From contig NZ_CP031415.1 of the NCBI RefSeq assembly GCF_003367315.1, positions 1,486,001 through 1,550,000 of the forward strand: a stretch of DNA of 64,000 nt, given 5' to 3'. This DNA is from Saccharospirillum mangrovi (lineage in GTDB: Bacteria; Pseudomonadota; Gammaproteobacteria; Pseudomonadales; Natronospirillaceae). Under the pieces are notes generated by a model. The model did not search any database. It saw only the letters and a program-made list of their open reading frames with translations, and had not been told where the DNA came from. This document shows, piece by piece, positions 36,204 to 44,524 of the stretch. A program made the translations under genes and the position numbers. Position 1 is the first letter of the stretch. Every line of letters starts with the position of its first letter.

Positions 36204-38585
36204 ATGACCGATCAAGACAAGCCGCAACCCGAAATCATCAGCCGGGGTTCTGCCCTGGTCCGCAGTGACGAACAACTTCCCGAAAAGCTCTATCTGATCC
36301 CGGTACAAAACCGGCCTTACTTTCCGGCTCAGATCATGCCGATCATGGTCGAAGCCAACGCCTGGCGGGAAACGCTGGAGCGGGTCAGCAACACGCCGCA
36401 TAAATTGCTGTGCCTGTTTCACATCGACGATTTCGACGCCCACGCCATTGAACGCAGCCAATTGCCGTTGACCGGCACGGTGGTGCGAGTGCATCAGGTG
36501 CGTGAACGCGATGGCGCGATTCATTTTATTGCCGAAGGTTTGCGCCGGGTGCAGATACGTTCCTGGCTGGCACACAAGCCGCCGTATCTGATGGAAGTCG
36601 CTTATCCCAATGAACCGGAAGAAACCGAGAGCGAAGTCCGGGCGTATGCCATGGCATTGATCGGGGCGATCAAAGAACTGTTGCCGATCAATCCGCTGTA
36701 TTCCGAAGAATTGAAACAGTATCTGAATCGCTTCAGCCCCAACCAGCCGTCGCCGTTGGCGGACTTCGCGGCGGCCATTACCTCGGCCGATGCCAGCGCG
36801 TTGCAGGACGTGCTCGACACCGTGCCGTTACTGGCGCGAATGGAAAAAGTGCTGGCGTTGTTGAAACGCGAACTGGAAGTGGCGCGCCTGCATCAGGAAA
36901 TCAACGAGCAGGTGAACCAGGGCATGTCGGAACACCAGCGCGAATTCTTTTTGCGCGAACAGCTGAAAACCATCCAGAAAGAACTGGGCATCAGCAAAGA
37001 CGACCGCCAAAGCGACGCCGACGAATTCCGCCAACGGCTCGACGGCAAAACGGTGCCGGCCGAGGCGATGAAGCGCATCGACGAAGAGCTGCACAAGCTG
37101 TCGATTCTGGAGCCGGGATCGCCCGAATACGGCGTAACGCGCAATTACCTCGACTGGGCAACGCAGATTCCCTGGGGCCAATACAGCGAAGATAAGCTCG
37201 ATTTGAAACGCGCCCGCACGGTCCTGGACCAACACCATTCCGGTTTGGAAGACGTCAAAGAACGCATTCTCGAATTTCTGGCGGTCGGCGCTTACAAGGG
37301 CGAAATCGCTGGTTCTATCGTCTTGCTGGTTGGCCCGCCCGGTGTTGGTAAAACCTCGATTGGCCGCGCCGTGGCCGACAGCCTGGGGCGGCCGTTCTAT
37401 CGCTTCAGTCTGGGCGGTATGCGCGACGAAGCGGAAATCAAAGGCCATCGCCGGACTTATATTGGTGCCATGCCGGGCAAGTTTGTGCAGGCGTTAAAAG
37501 ACGTCGAGGTAATGAACCCGGTGATCATGCTCGATGAAATCGACAAGATCGGCGCGTCTTACCAAGGTGACCCGGCGTCGGCATTGTTGGAAACGCTCGA
37601 CCCGGAACAGAACAGCCAGTTCCTGGATCATTATTTAGACATGCGTCTGGATCTGTCGAAGGTGTTGTTCGTCTGTACCGCCAACCAGCTCGACACCATT
37701 CCGCCGGCACTGCTTGACCGCATGGATGTGATTCGGCTGTCCGGTTATCTGGCCGAAGAGAAACTCGACATCGCCAGTCGGCATTTGTGGCCGCGCCAAT
37801 TGGAACGGGCCGGGGTTGATAAACGCCAGTTGAAAATCAGCCGCAAGGCGTTGCGTCTATTGATCGAGGGCTATGCCCGCGAAGCCGGCGTGCGCAACCT
37901 CGATAAACTGTTGGCGAAGATCATCCGCAAGTCGGTGGTGCGGTTGTTGGAGCATCCCGATGCGGCCATTCAGATTCAGCCCGAGGATTTGCAAGGGTTG
38001 CTCGGCACACCCGTGTTTCGCCGTGAAAAACGCCTCAAAGGCGTGGGCGTTGTCACCGGCCTCGCCTGGACATCGATGGGTGGCGCAACTTTGCCGATTG
38101 AAACCACGCGCGTGCACGATTACATGCGTGGCCTGAAACTGACCGGCAAGCTGGGCGAGGTGATGCGTGAGTCGGCGGAAATTGCCTACAGCTTTGTGGT
38201 CGCCAACGCCAAACGCTACGGCGCCGACACCGAACTGTTCAAGCAAAGCCTGATTCACGTTCACGTACCGGAAGGCGCAACCCCCAAAGACGGGCCAAGT
38301 GCGGGTGTGACGTTATCGACCGCCCTGCTGAGCCTGGCGTTGAACAAGGCGCCGCCAGCGGGCCTTGCGATGACCGGCGAAATCACCTTGACCGGCGAAG
38401 TGCTCGCCGTCGGCGGCATTCGGGAAAAAGTGATAGCGGCGCGGCGCCAGAACATCCGCATGCTGATATTGCCGGAAGCGAATCGGGGCGATTTCGAAGA
38501 GTTGCCGGCTTACCTGCAAAAAGGTCTGACGGTGACCTTTGCCGATCACTTTGATCAGGTCGCCGAGGCGGTGTTTGGTCGCTGA
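36204..38585 (+). CDS. Lon-family ATP-dependent protease, second (AsrA-like) type
   Basis: 793 residues: N-terminal substrate domain (LYLIPVQNRPYFPAQIMPI), AAA+ with LLVGPPGVGKTSIGRAV and VIMLDEIDKIGA, and the LonA Ser-Lys protease domain (KDGPSAGVTLS, Ser near 699; GGIREKVIAARR, Lys near 742). The N-terminal RSDEQLPEKLYLIPV block and the isolated context (no clpX or hupB nearby) fit the second Lon of pseudomonads (AsrA) better than the housekeeping Lon. ATG 36204 is chosen because the N-terminus then aligns; the ribosome site is weak. ATP-dependent degradation of misfolded proteins in stress is inferred from the family. Confidence 0.9.
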   Translation: MTDQDKPQPEIISRGSALVRSDEQLPEKLYLIPVQNRPYFPAQIMPIMVEANAWRETLERVSNTPHKLLCLFHIDDFDAHAIERSQLPLTGTVVRVHQVRERDGAIHFIAEGLRRVQIRSWLAHKPPYLMEVAYPNEPEETESEVRAYAMALIGAIKELLPINPLYSEELKQYLNRFSPNQPSPLADFAAAITSADASALQDVLDTVPLLARMEKVLALLKRELEVARLHQEINEQVNQGMSEHQREFFLREQLKTIQKELGISKDDRQSDADEFRQRLDGKTVPAEAMKRIDEELHKLSILEPGSPEYGVTRNYLDWATQIPWGQYSEDKLDLKRARTVLDQHHSGLEDVKERILEFLAVGAYKGEIAGSIVLLVGPPGVGKTSIGRAVADSLGRPFYRFSLGGMRDEAEIKGHRRTYIGAMPGKFVQALKDVEVMNPVIMLDEIDKIGASYQGDPASALLETLDPEQNSQFLDHYLDMRLDLSKVLFVCTANQLDTIPPALLDRMDVIRLSGYLAEEKLDIASRHLWPRQLERAGVDKRQLKISRKALRLLIEGYAREAGVRNLDKLLAKIIRKSVVRLLEHPDAAIQIQPEDLQGLLGTPVFRREKRLKGVGVVTGLAWTSMGGATLPIETTRVHDYMRGLKLTGKLGEVMRESAEIAYSFVVANAKRYGADTELFKQSLIHVHVPEGATPKDGPSAGVTLSTALLSLALNKAPPAGLAMTGEITLTGEVLAVGGIREKVIAARRQNIRMLILPEANRGDFEELPAYLQKGLTVTFADHFDQVAEAVFGR

Positions 38586-38595
38586 GGTCAGTTAA

Positions 38596-38625
38596 AACCC
38601 TGGCTGAGACGGTTCAGCCAGGGTT
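38596..38625 (+). terminator. Strong hairpin after the Lon gene
   Basis: AACCCTGGCTGA-gacggt-TCAGCCAGGGTT, a perfect 12-bp stem 10 bases after the stop. The T-run is poor. Confidence 0.6.
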
Positions 38626-38696
38626 AAGACCTTGACGCCTATCGTGAGCGGCAGAAACTTGGAGACCGGCCATCGCCGGATACGCTGGAGACGCTC

Positions 38697-39257
38697 ATGA
38701 ATACAGTCCGCTCGCTTACCTTGACCCTGGCCTTATCGGCCGCCGCCAGCGGCACCGCCTTGGCGGATCACTATGACGACGATTACCGCTACGGCGAACG
38801 CCAGCATTTCTTTGCCGATGCGCGCGTCGTATACGCCGAACCCATCTACGAAACCTACTATTACCGCGACAGCGGCAGCCGTTACGAAATCTGCCGCACA
38901 CGCGATGTCGAAGTGGAACGCCACACCCAGGGCGGCAATCCGGGCGCGGCCATTATCGGTGGTGCCATTGGCGCAACGGTAGGCTCCAACGCGGGCCACT
39001 CGCCGGAATCTCAAGTCTTTGGTGCCATTGCCGGTGGCATCATCGGTGGCGCTATCGGTCACGAACTGGGCGGCGGCAAGGAAACGGTGGTGCGCTATCG
39101 CACCGAACGTCAGTGCGAAATTGAATACCGCCACCATCGCCGTGAGTTGGTAGGCTATGAAGTTCGCTACCGTTACAATGGCCGCGAATTCACAACTTTC
39201 ATGGATCGCCACCCCGGCCGCTACGTGCAATTGGAGGTCGAGGTGACGCCCAGATAG
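38697..39257 (+). CDS. Glycine-zipper 2TM (17-kDa antigen-like) envelope protein
   Basis: 186 residues with a cleavable signal peptide (ending GTALADHYDDD) and no lipobox Cys. A Tyr/Arg-rich stretch (about 25-80) is followed by two glycine-zipper hairpins, AAIIGGAIGATVGSNAG and IAGGIIGGAIGHELGG, as in Rickettsia 17-kDa antigen-like proteins. The C-terminal part (YRTERQCEIEYRHHRRELVGYEVRYRYNG) is conserved in this group. Localisation to the outer membrane is inferred. ATG 38697 follows GGAGACGC. The next three genes are on the same strand, beginning 34 bases after its stop. Confidence 0.85.
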   Translation: MNTVRSLTLTLALSAAASGTALADHYDDDYRYGERQHFFADARVVYAEPIYETYYYRDSGSRYEICRTRDVEVERHTQGGNPGAAIIGGAIGATVGSNAGHSPESQVFGAIAGGIIGGAIGHELGGGKETVVRYRTERQCEIEYRHHRRELVGYEVRYRYNGREFTTFMDRHPGRYVQLEVEVTPR

Positions 39258-39291
39258 TAGCCACCCCCAACCATCATGAGGCAATTCCCCC

Positions 39292-39588
39292 ATGTTGAGG
39301 TCGCTTGGGCTGAGCCTGGCCACAGCATTATTTGTTCTGGCGCTGGCCGTACCGGCCAGTGCTGAAACCCATCCCTGTACCGGCGCAAGCCTGCCATTGA
39401 GCACTGAAGGGGCTGTTGTTCAAGCCGCTGAGTGCCTCTATGGCGGTCGGGTTGTGAAGGTTGAACGCGCCGGTAGTGGTAGCAACTGGGTCTATCGTTT
39501 GCGGATTCTGCTCGACGGTGGTCGGGTGCGCAGCGTCGATTTTGACCCGGCCTCTGGTCAACCCGTGAACCCGGCGGACCGGCCCTGA
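39292..39588 (+). CDS. Small periplasmic PepSY-like protein
   Basis: 98 residues with a signal peptide ending VPASAETHP. The mature part of about 75 residues ends with NWVYRLRILLDGGRVRSVDFD, the usual end of PepSY-type domains. Such proteins are often encoded just before a two-component system and may modulate the sensor kinase. Here it lies 18 bases before the response regulator gene. A Cys pair (CTG and ECLYGG) could form a disulphide. Confidence 0.75.
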   Translation: MLRSLGLSLATALFVLALAVPASAETHPCTGASLPLSTEGAVVQAAECLYGGRVVKVERAGSGSNWVYRLRILLDGGRVRSVDFDPASGQPVNPADRP

Positions 39589-39606
39589 AGCGTCCAGGAG
39601 ACCAAG

Positions 39607-40284
39607 ATGCGTCTATTAATCGTCGAAGATGAAGCGGGCCTGCGTGAGCATTTGCAGCAGGGTTTCAAGAAAGAAGGATTCGCCGTTGATGTCAGTGTCG
39701 ACGGGCGCGATGGCCTGTTTATGGCGCGTGAACACGAATACGACGCCGCTATCATTGATCTGGGTTTGCCCGAACTCGATGGCATCGAACTGATCAAACA
39801 GGCGCGTGCCGCTGGTCGCGGCTTTCCGATTCTGATTCTGACCGCACGTGGCCACTGGCAGGATAAAGTCACTGGCTTGGAAGCCGGCGCCGACGATTAT
39901 CTGGCCAAGCCGTTTGTCTTTGCCGAATTGCTGGCGCGGGTCAAAGCCCTGGTGCGACGCAGTGTAGGCATGGCATCGCCGGCGTTGGCGGTTGGCATCT
40001 ATGAACTGGACACCGCCAGCAAAACCTTGCGCGTTGATGGCGAAGGTGTCGATCTGACCAGCTACGAATACAACACCCTGGAATACCTGATGTTGCACCG
40101 CGACAAAGTGGTGTCCAAAGCCGAACTGACCGATCACCTCTACGAGCAGGATTTTGACCGCGACAGCAATGTCATCGAGGTCTTTATCCGTCGCTTGCGC
40201 AAAAAGCTTGACCCCGACGGCGAGCGCAACCCCATCTTGACCCAACGAGGTCTCGGCTACCGCTTCAACGCCGATGCCAGCTGA
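39607..40284 (+). CDS. OmpR/PhoP-family response regulator
   Basis: 225 residues: receiver domain (MRLLIVEDEA, phospho-acceptor Asp51 in IIDLGLP, Lys in LAKPFVFAELLAR) and a winged-helix domain (LTSYEYNTLEYLMLHRDKVVSKAELTDHL, VIEVFIRRLRKKLD, GLGYRF). Sequence is close to PhoP/ColR-type regulators. The stop overlaps the kinase start by 11 bases. Confidence 0.95.
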   Translation: MRLLIVEDEAGLREHLQQGFKKEGFAVDVSVDGRDGLFMAREHEYDAAIIDLGLPELDGIELIKQARAAGRGFPILILTARGHWQDKVTGLEAGADDYLAKPFVFAELLARVKALVRRSVGMASPALAVGIYELDTASKTLRVDGEGVDLTSYEYNTLEYLMLHRDKVVSKAELTDHLYEQDFDRDSNVIEVFIRRLRKKLDPDGERNPILTQRGLGYRFNADAS

Positions 40285-41632
40285 GGTCAATCGTCCTTCC
40301 TATTCGCTGCGCCGACGCCTGCTTGGGTCGGCCACAGCGGTGTTGCTGATCTTTCTGGGTATTACCGGACTGGCGCTGGACCGGGCGGTTGAGCGTAGCC
40401 TGGTCTCGGGCCAATCCGAACGCTTGTTTCTGCGTGTGCTGAATCTGCTCGCCGAATCCGAACTGAACGGCAACGACTTCTGGTTGCCAACTTACCTCGC
40501 CGAAGAACGCTACAACTCGCCCGAGTCGGGCCTGGTTGCGCTGGTGCTAAATGAACAGCGGCAACTGGTTTGGGAAAGTCTGTCGAGCCAGTGGTTTGAA
40601 CAATCCGATTGGGTATTGGCGCAACCCAATGTGGCGCCGGGTAAAGAAGAGTTCGGCAATGTCGGCGGCTATGTGTACGAACGCTACGCCGTGCTGTGGG
40701 AAGGCACAGACGGCGAAACGCCGCGCTTCGAGTTCTGGGTTTTGGAAGACGCCTCACCGTTGCAGCGCAGTTTGCAAACCTTCCGCAGTCAGCTTTGGGG
40801 CGGGCTCGGTGCGGTCACTTTGGTGCTGTTGTTGACGCTGTGGCTGGTGGCGCGTTGGGGGCTGGCACCACTGCATCAGGTTGCCATGCACTTGCGCAAA
40901 ATCCGCAGTGGCGAAGCGCGTCGTCTGGAAGGACGTTACCCGCGTGAACTGACACCGTTGACGGACAACCTCAACCGTCTGCTGGAAGCCGAGCAAGGCC
41001 AGCGCGACCGCTACCGCCAGGCGATGGCCGATTTAGCGCACAGCTTGAAAACGCCGTTGGCGGTGATGCGGACGCTGGAACCTGGCGACGTTGACGAGCT
41101 GAACGAGCAGATCAGCCGGATGGACCAAATCGTCCGTTACCAGTTGCAGCGCGCCGTCACCGAGGCGCGTTCCGGCCCGGTGTTAGGGCAACGGGCCGAT
41201 CTTGGCGAAGCGTTGGCGCGAGTCGGACGCGCCTTGGAAAAAGCCTATGCGGCGCAGGATAAAGTGCTCGATTTGCCCGATGCCGGTGACTGGTCAGTCG
41301 CTATGGACCCCAACGATCTGCTCGAAGTGCTCGGCAATCTGCTGGAGAACGGCTTCAAATACAGCCGTTCGGTGATCTCTGTTGCGGTGACCCGCGATTC
41401 TGAAAATGCCGACGCCTGGTGTCTGGACATCGACGACGATGGCCCCGGTATTTCGCCGGCCGAACGCGAGCGCGTGCTGGGCCGGCATCAGCGCTTGGAT
41501 ACATTGCAGCCGGGGCAGGGCATCGGCCTTGCCATGGTGCGCGATATTCTGGCCAGCTACGGACTGGTATTGCAGATTGATACCAGCCCGTTTGGCGGTG
41601 CCCGTTTCCGCTTGTTGCTGCCCAGCGCTTAG
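40274..41632 (+). CDS. PhoQ-like sensor histidine kinase
   Basis: 452 residues: first helix about 18-35, a periplasmic domain of about 130 residues, second helix about 180-200, HAMP, then H-box DLAHSLKTPLAV (His near 256), N-box NLLENGFKYS and DDGPGISPAERE with GQGIGLAMVRDIL. The DLAHSLKTPL box is typical of PhoQ-type kinases. The periplasmic part is rich in Glu and could bind divalent cations or peptides, but no PhoQ acidic patch can be assigned with confidence. Target genes unknown. Confidence 0.93.
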   Translation: MPAEVNRPSYSLRRRLLGSATAVLLIFLGITGLALDRAVERSLVSGQSERLFLRVLNLLAESELNGNDFWLPTYLAEERYNSPESGLVALVLNEQRQLVWESLSSQWFEQSDWVLAQPNVAPGKEEFGNVGGYVYERYAVLWEGTDGETPRFEFWVLEDASPLQRSLQTFRSQLWGGLGAVTLVLLLTLWLVARWGLAPLHQVAMHLRKIRSGEARRLEGRYPRELTPLTDNLNRLLEAEQGQRDRYRQAMADLAHSLKTPLAVMRTLEPGDVDELNEQISRMDQIVRYQLQRAVTEARSGPVLGQRADLGEALARVGRALEKAYAAQDKVLDLPDAGDWSVAMDPNDLLEVLGNLLENGFKYSRSVISVAVTRDSENADAWCLDIDDDGPGISPAERERVLGRHQRLDTLQPGQGIGLAMVRDILASYGLVLQIDTSPFGGARFRLLLPSA

Positions 41633-42000
41633 CGAATCTGAGTCAGATAAAACACCGTCGACATGACAATCAACGCCAGCAACAACCAAAGGTTCAGGTT
41701 CTTGCCGTCCTGACGCCGGCGCGATCGGTAACGCGTCAGCAGCAAAGCGGCGACGGACAGGGCGGTGCAGAAGATCAACGCTACCGGCATCCAGGGCAGC
41801 ACGCTTTGCATCCAGTCGGTGCGCACTTCCAATTGGTGGTAACGCACCACGCCGGTGTCCATTTCCGGTCGCGCAATCCACCACAGACACTGAAAGCCCA
41901 GCAACGCTACCCAGGCGGACACGTTGCAAATATGCAGCAGACGCATCCAGGGGTCGGGTTTGCGGCGTTGGCGTCGATCAACAGGGTGTTCTTGGCTCAT
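41629..42000 (-). CDS. Hypothetical inner-membrane protein, 123 aa
   Basis: No family recognised. Basic N-terminus (RRQRRKPDPWMRLLHICNVSA), then three hydrophobic helices (about 24-42, 70-90 and 100-120). Start ATG 42000 has CAGGAAAA upstream; the ATG at 42018 is further from a site. The 3' end overlaps the kinase gene by 4 bases (convergent). It lies immediately downstream of the YgjP-type gene on the same strand, probably one operon. Confidence 0.7.
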   Translation of the reverse strand: MSQEHPVDRRQRRKPDPWMRLLHICNVSAWVALLGFQCLWWIARPEMDTGVVRYHQLEVRTDWMQSVLPWMPVALIFCTALSVAALLLTRYRSRRRQDGKNLNLWLLLALIVMSTVFYLTQIR

Positions 42001-42014
42001 CGTATTTTCCTGAT

Positions 42015-42716
42015 TCACAGTTGCAGACGGTGTCCGTTTTCATGCAGCCAGCGGCGCTCGTTGCGCCAGCTGGGATGGCTGCGATCCACTTCTGCCCAGA
42101 ACGCCGGGCCGTGATGCGGGTGCAGCAAATGAGCGGTTTCATGCGCCACCAGATAATCAACCACCCGTTCCGGCGCCAGCATGATCAGCCAGTTGTATTG
42201 GATGCGGCCTTCGGCGGTGCAGTGGCCCCACTTGGTGCGGGTGCGGCGCAGACGAATATCGAGCAGGCGGTCCGACCAACCGCGTCGCGCCAGCAGTTGT
42301 TCGGTTTTAGCCGTCAGTGTTTGTCGCGCCTGCGTTTTATAAAAATCTTCCAGCACGGCGTGCACGCTGGTTTTGTCGAGATCGGGCACGTCCAGTTGCA
42401 GCGATTCGCCGTCGTTCAGCCAACGCCATTGGGCGCGGCGACCGGGGCACAGCAGCAGCGGCAATTGCCGATCCATCAGCGGGCAGTCGCTGGCTTGAGA
42501 AAAATCCGGCCGTTCGAGACTGCGTTGATGTTGGTGCAGCCGGACTTTGTTGATCCAGTCGGCGCGGCTGTCGACAAAGGCCAGCACTTCGGCCGAGCGG
42601 GTGCGGTTGGGCAGGCGCAATTCCACCTGGCCGTCGCGGACGTGCAACGCCAGAGTTTTGCGACGCGAGCGCCGGATCGGAATCTGCTCGCCGCGCCAAC
42701 TGAGCACTTCATTCAT
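42015..42716 (-). CDS. ygjP: YgjP-type (DUF45) zinc metallopeptidase
   Basis: 233 residues of the YgjP/WLM-like family. Zinc motif HETAHLLHPHHGPAFW near 185, and RRTRTKWGHCTAEGRIQYNW before it, diagnostic of the family. Reported biochemical claims for YgjP vary, so only a metal-dependent hydrolase is asserted. ATG 42716 overlaps the stop of the upstream DUF3820 gene (ATGA). Confidence 0.9.
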   Translation of the reverse strand: MNEVLSWRGEQIPIRRSRRKTLALHVRDGQVELRLPNRTRSAEVLAFVDSRADWINKVRLHQHQRSLERPDFSQASDCPLMDRQLPLLLCPGRRAQWRWLNDGESLQLDVPDLDKTSVHAVLEDFYKTQARQTLTAKTEQLLARRGWSDRLLDIRLRRTRTKWGHCTAEGRIQYNWLIMLAPERVVDYLVAHETAHLLHPHHGPAFWAEVDRSHPSWRNERRWLHENGHRLQL

Positions 42717-42940
42717 CGCGCCCGGCCATCCATCAAGGGCGTGATCAGCGATTCCAACCCTTCGCTGCGGATCAACAACGCCAACGCCATCAACTGGCCC
42801 AACCGACCCGCCGGCCAGCCTTTGGCCTGAAACCAGAGTAAGTATTCTTCGGGCAGCCGAATCAGTGGGCGTCCGCTATATTTGCCGAACGGCATGGTGG
42901 CGTTCGCCAGGTCGATCAGATCGGTTTGTTGGAAGGACAT
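42713..42940 (-). CDS. DUF3820 family protein
   Basis: 75 residues with MPFGKYSGRPLIRLPEEYLLWFQAKG in the first half, the hallmark of DUF3820 (annotated in Pseudomonas as a putative quorum-sensing-regulated factor). Small, soluble, function unknown. ATG 42940 chosen because homologues start a few residues before MPFGKY; the ORF continues upstream without similarity. It is translationally coupled to ygjP and divergent from the DUF3024 gene, with 5 bases between the two starts. Confidence 0.85.
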   Translation of the reverse strand: MSFQQTDLIDLANATMPFGKYSGRPLIRLPEEYLLWFQAKGWPAGRLGQLMALALLIRSEGLESLITPLMDGRAR

Positions 42941-42945
42941 GCGCA

Positions 42946-43290
42946 GTGACTGCCTCCTCTGAAAATACGGTGATGTTGCCGGAGTTTGTCTGCAAGCAGG
43001 CGCAACAGAGTCTGGAACGATTTCTGGCACGGCGCCGAGGTGTCATCCTGACCGGCCAACTGTACAAGACGGCGGTGATTGTCCAACAGATTACGCCGCA
43101 TCCGCTGACGCGCGAGAGCGTGACCTTGCCGATTGCCTTGCTCAACTGGCACGAAGACCGCTGGCGTTTGTATTTCCGTGGCACGCGCGGTCGCTGGTTG
43201 CGCGTGCCGGACAGCCCGGAAATTAGTCGTCCCGATCCGTTGCTCGAGGCTGTTGACGACGATCAACTCGGCATCTTTTGGCGCCAGTAA
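42946..43290 (+). CDS. DUF3024 family protein
   Basis: About 114 residues if GTG 42946 is the start (GGAAGGA lies upstream), or about 105 from ATG 42973. Conserved features: a basic Arg-rich early segment (QSLERFLARRRG), PIALLNWHEDRWRLYFRGTRGRWLRV and a terminal LLEAVDDDQLGIFW, as in DUF3024. Function unknown. The end overlaps patB by 28 bases. Confidence 0.8.
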   Translation: MTASSENTVMLPEFVCKQAQQSLERFLARRRGVILTGQLYKTAVIVQQITPHPLTRESVTLPIALLNWHEDRWRLYFRGTRGRWLRVPDSPEISRPDPLLEAVDDDQLGIFWRQ

Positions 43291-44393
43291 TCACTCAATC
43301 GTTGAATGGCCTCTTCCAGGGTGTCGCGGTCGGTACCGAAGTTCAGCCGTACTGCCCGGTCGTTGCCAAAGTCTTTGCCGTCGCTGGGCATAATGCCGGC
43401 GGCGACAAAATGCTGCATCAATTCTCCGGCCGGTAACTCGGCTTCAATCCAGGCCAGAAAAGTGGCTGGCTGCGGCCGATACGTCAGGCCGGGCAGGGCA
43501 GCGATGGCCTCGGCCAGGCGGTCGCGGTTGGCGCGCAGGTGAACGCGCAACGCATCGAGCCAGTCCTGGCTTTGGGTGAAGGCCGCTTCGGCTGCGAAAT
43601 AACCCGGGAATGCCGGATGTGGTAATAAATCCAGACCGCTGCGTTGATAGCGTGCGCGCACCTCGTCGTTCGGCACGATGGCGAATGAACAACCCAGGCC
43701 CGCCACGTTGAACGTCTTGCTGGCGGCCATCAGCGTCAGGCTGTGGTCGCGCAGGCTGTCGAGGCGGCCGACCGGGCAATGCTGGCCGCCGTCCAACCGC
43801 AGATCGCAATGAATTTCGTCAGAGCAGATCAGCACCTGATGCTGCAGGCACAATTGGCCCAGCCGTTCCAGATCGGTATCGCCCAACACGGTGCCGTGCG
43901 GGTTCATCGGGTTGCACAGAATCATGAGGTGGCAATCGGGGTGCGCCAGTTCCTGCTCCAACTGTTGCCAGTCCCACAGCCAACGTTCGCCATCGAACTG
44001 CACCGACAACGGCACGGCGGTACAGCCACGGTGATTGGCCGCAGCGCGCAGCGGCGGGTAGTTTGGTTCCTGCACAACAACGCGACCGCCTTGGGCAAAG
44101 GCTTGTATCGCCAGGTTAAAACTCGGCACCACGCCGGGCAGCCAGAGAATCCAACTGGCGTCGATGTGCCAGTCGTATTGTTGCGCACACCAGTCCACCA
44201 CCGCCTGGTTCAGTTCCGGCCACGGATGGGTGTAGCCGTAAACCGGATGGCTAAAGCGTTGCTCGAGCGCGGCCTGTACGGCGGGGGCCGTTGCCAGATC
44301 CATGTCGGCAACCCACATGGGCAGCACAGGTTGGTCACGGTAACGTTCAAGTTTGATGGCTTGGGTGTTGCGGCGGTCGATGGCGTTAAACAT
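43263..44393 (-). CDS. patB: MalY/PatB-type PLP-dependent C-S lyase (aminotransferase fold)
   Basis: 376 residues, aminotransferase class I/II fold of the MalY/PatB subgroup, which cleaves cystathionine or related thioethers. Seen: LPMWVADMDLATAPAV, NPMNPHGTVL, ICSDEIHCDLRLDG and PLP Lys in AASKTFNVAGLGCSF. ATG 44393 is 131 bases from the divergent tcdA gene. A regulatory role like MalY cannot be inferred. Confidence 0.93.
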   Translation of the reverse strand: MFNAIDRRNTQAIKLERYRDQPVLPMWVADMDLATAPAVQAALEQRFSHPVYGYTHPWPELNQAVVDWCAQQYDWHIDASWILWLPGVVPSFNLAIQAFAQGGRVVVQEPNYPPLRAAANHRGCTAVPLSVQFDGERWLWDWQQLEQELAHPDCHLMILCNPMNPHGTVLGDTDLERLGQLCLQHQVLICSDEIHCDLRLDGGQHCPVGRLDSLRDHSLTLMAASKTFNVAGLGCSFAIVPNDEVRARYQRSGLDLLPHPAFPGYFAAEAAFTQSQDWLDALRVHLRANRDRLAEAIAALPGLTYRPQPATFLAWIEAELPAGELMQHFVAAGIMPSDGKDFGNDRAVRLNFGTDRDTLEEAIQRLSDYWRQKMPS

Positions 44394-44464
44394 GGCGGGA
44401 TCAAATTAGGTTTGGCGGCATGCTGCCGCAAGGTGGCAAAACTGGCAAGTTTGGGTACAGCTTC

Positions 44465-44473
44465 TGCTACAAT
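44465..44473 (+). promoter_or_regulatory. Extended -10 promoter of tcdA
   Basis: TGCTACAAT: a TG motif plus TACAAT, with no good -35, as expected for an extended -10 promoter. The start codon is 51 bases downstream. Confidence 0.55.
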
Positions 44474-44524
44474 GCGCGCCGCTTTTTACGGCGTATCAGC
44501 AACGGTAACTCTGGGGTGGCAACG

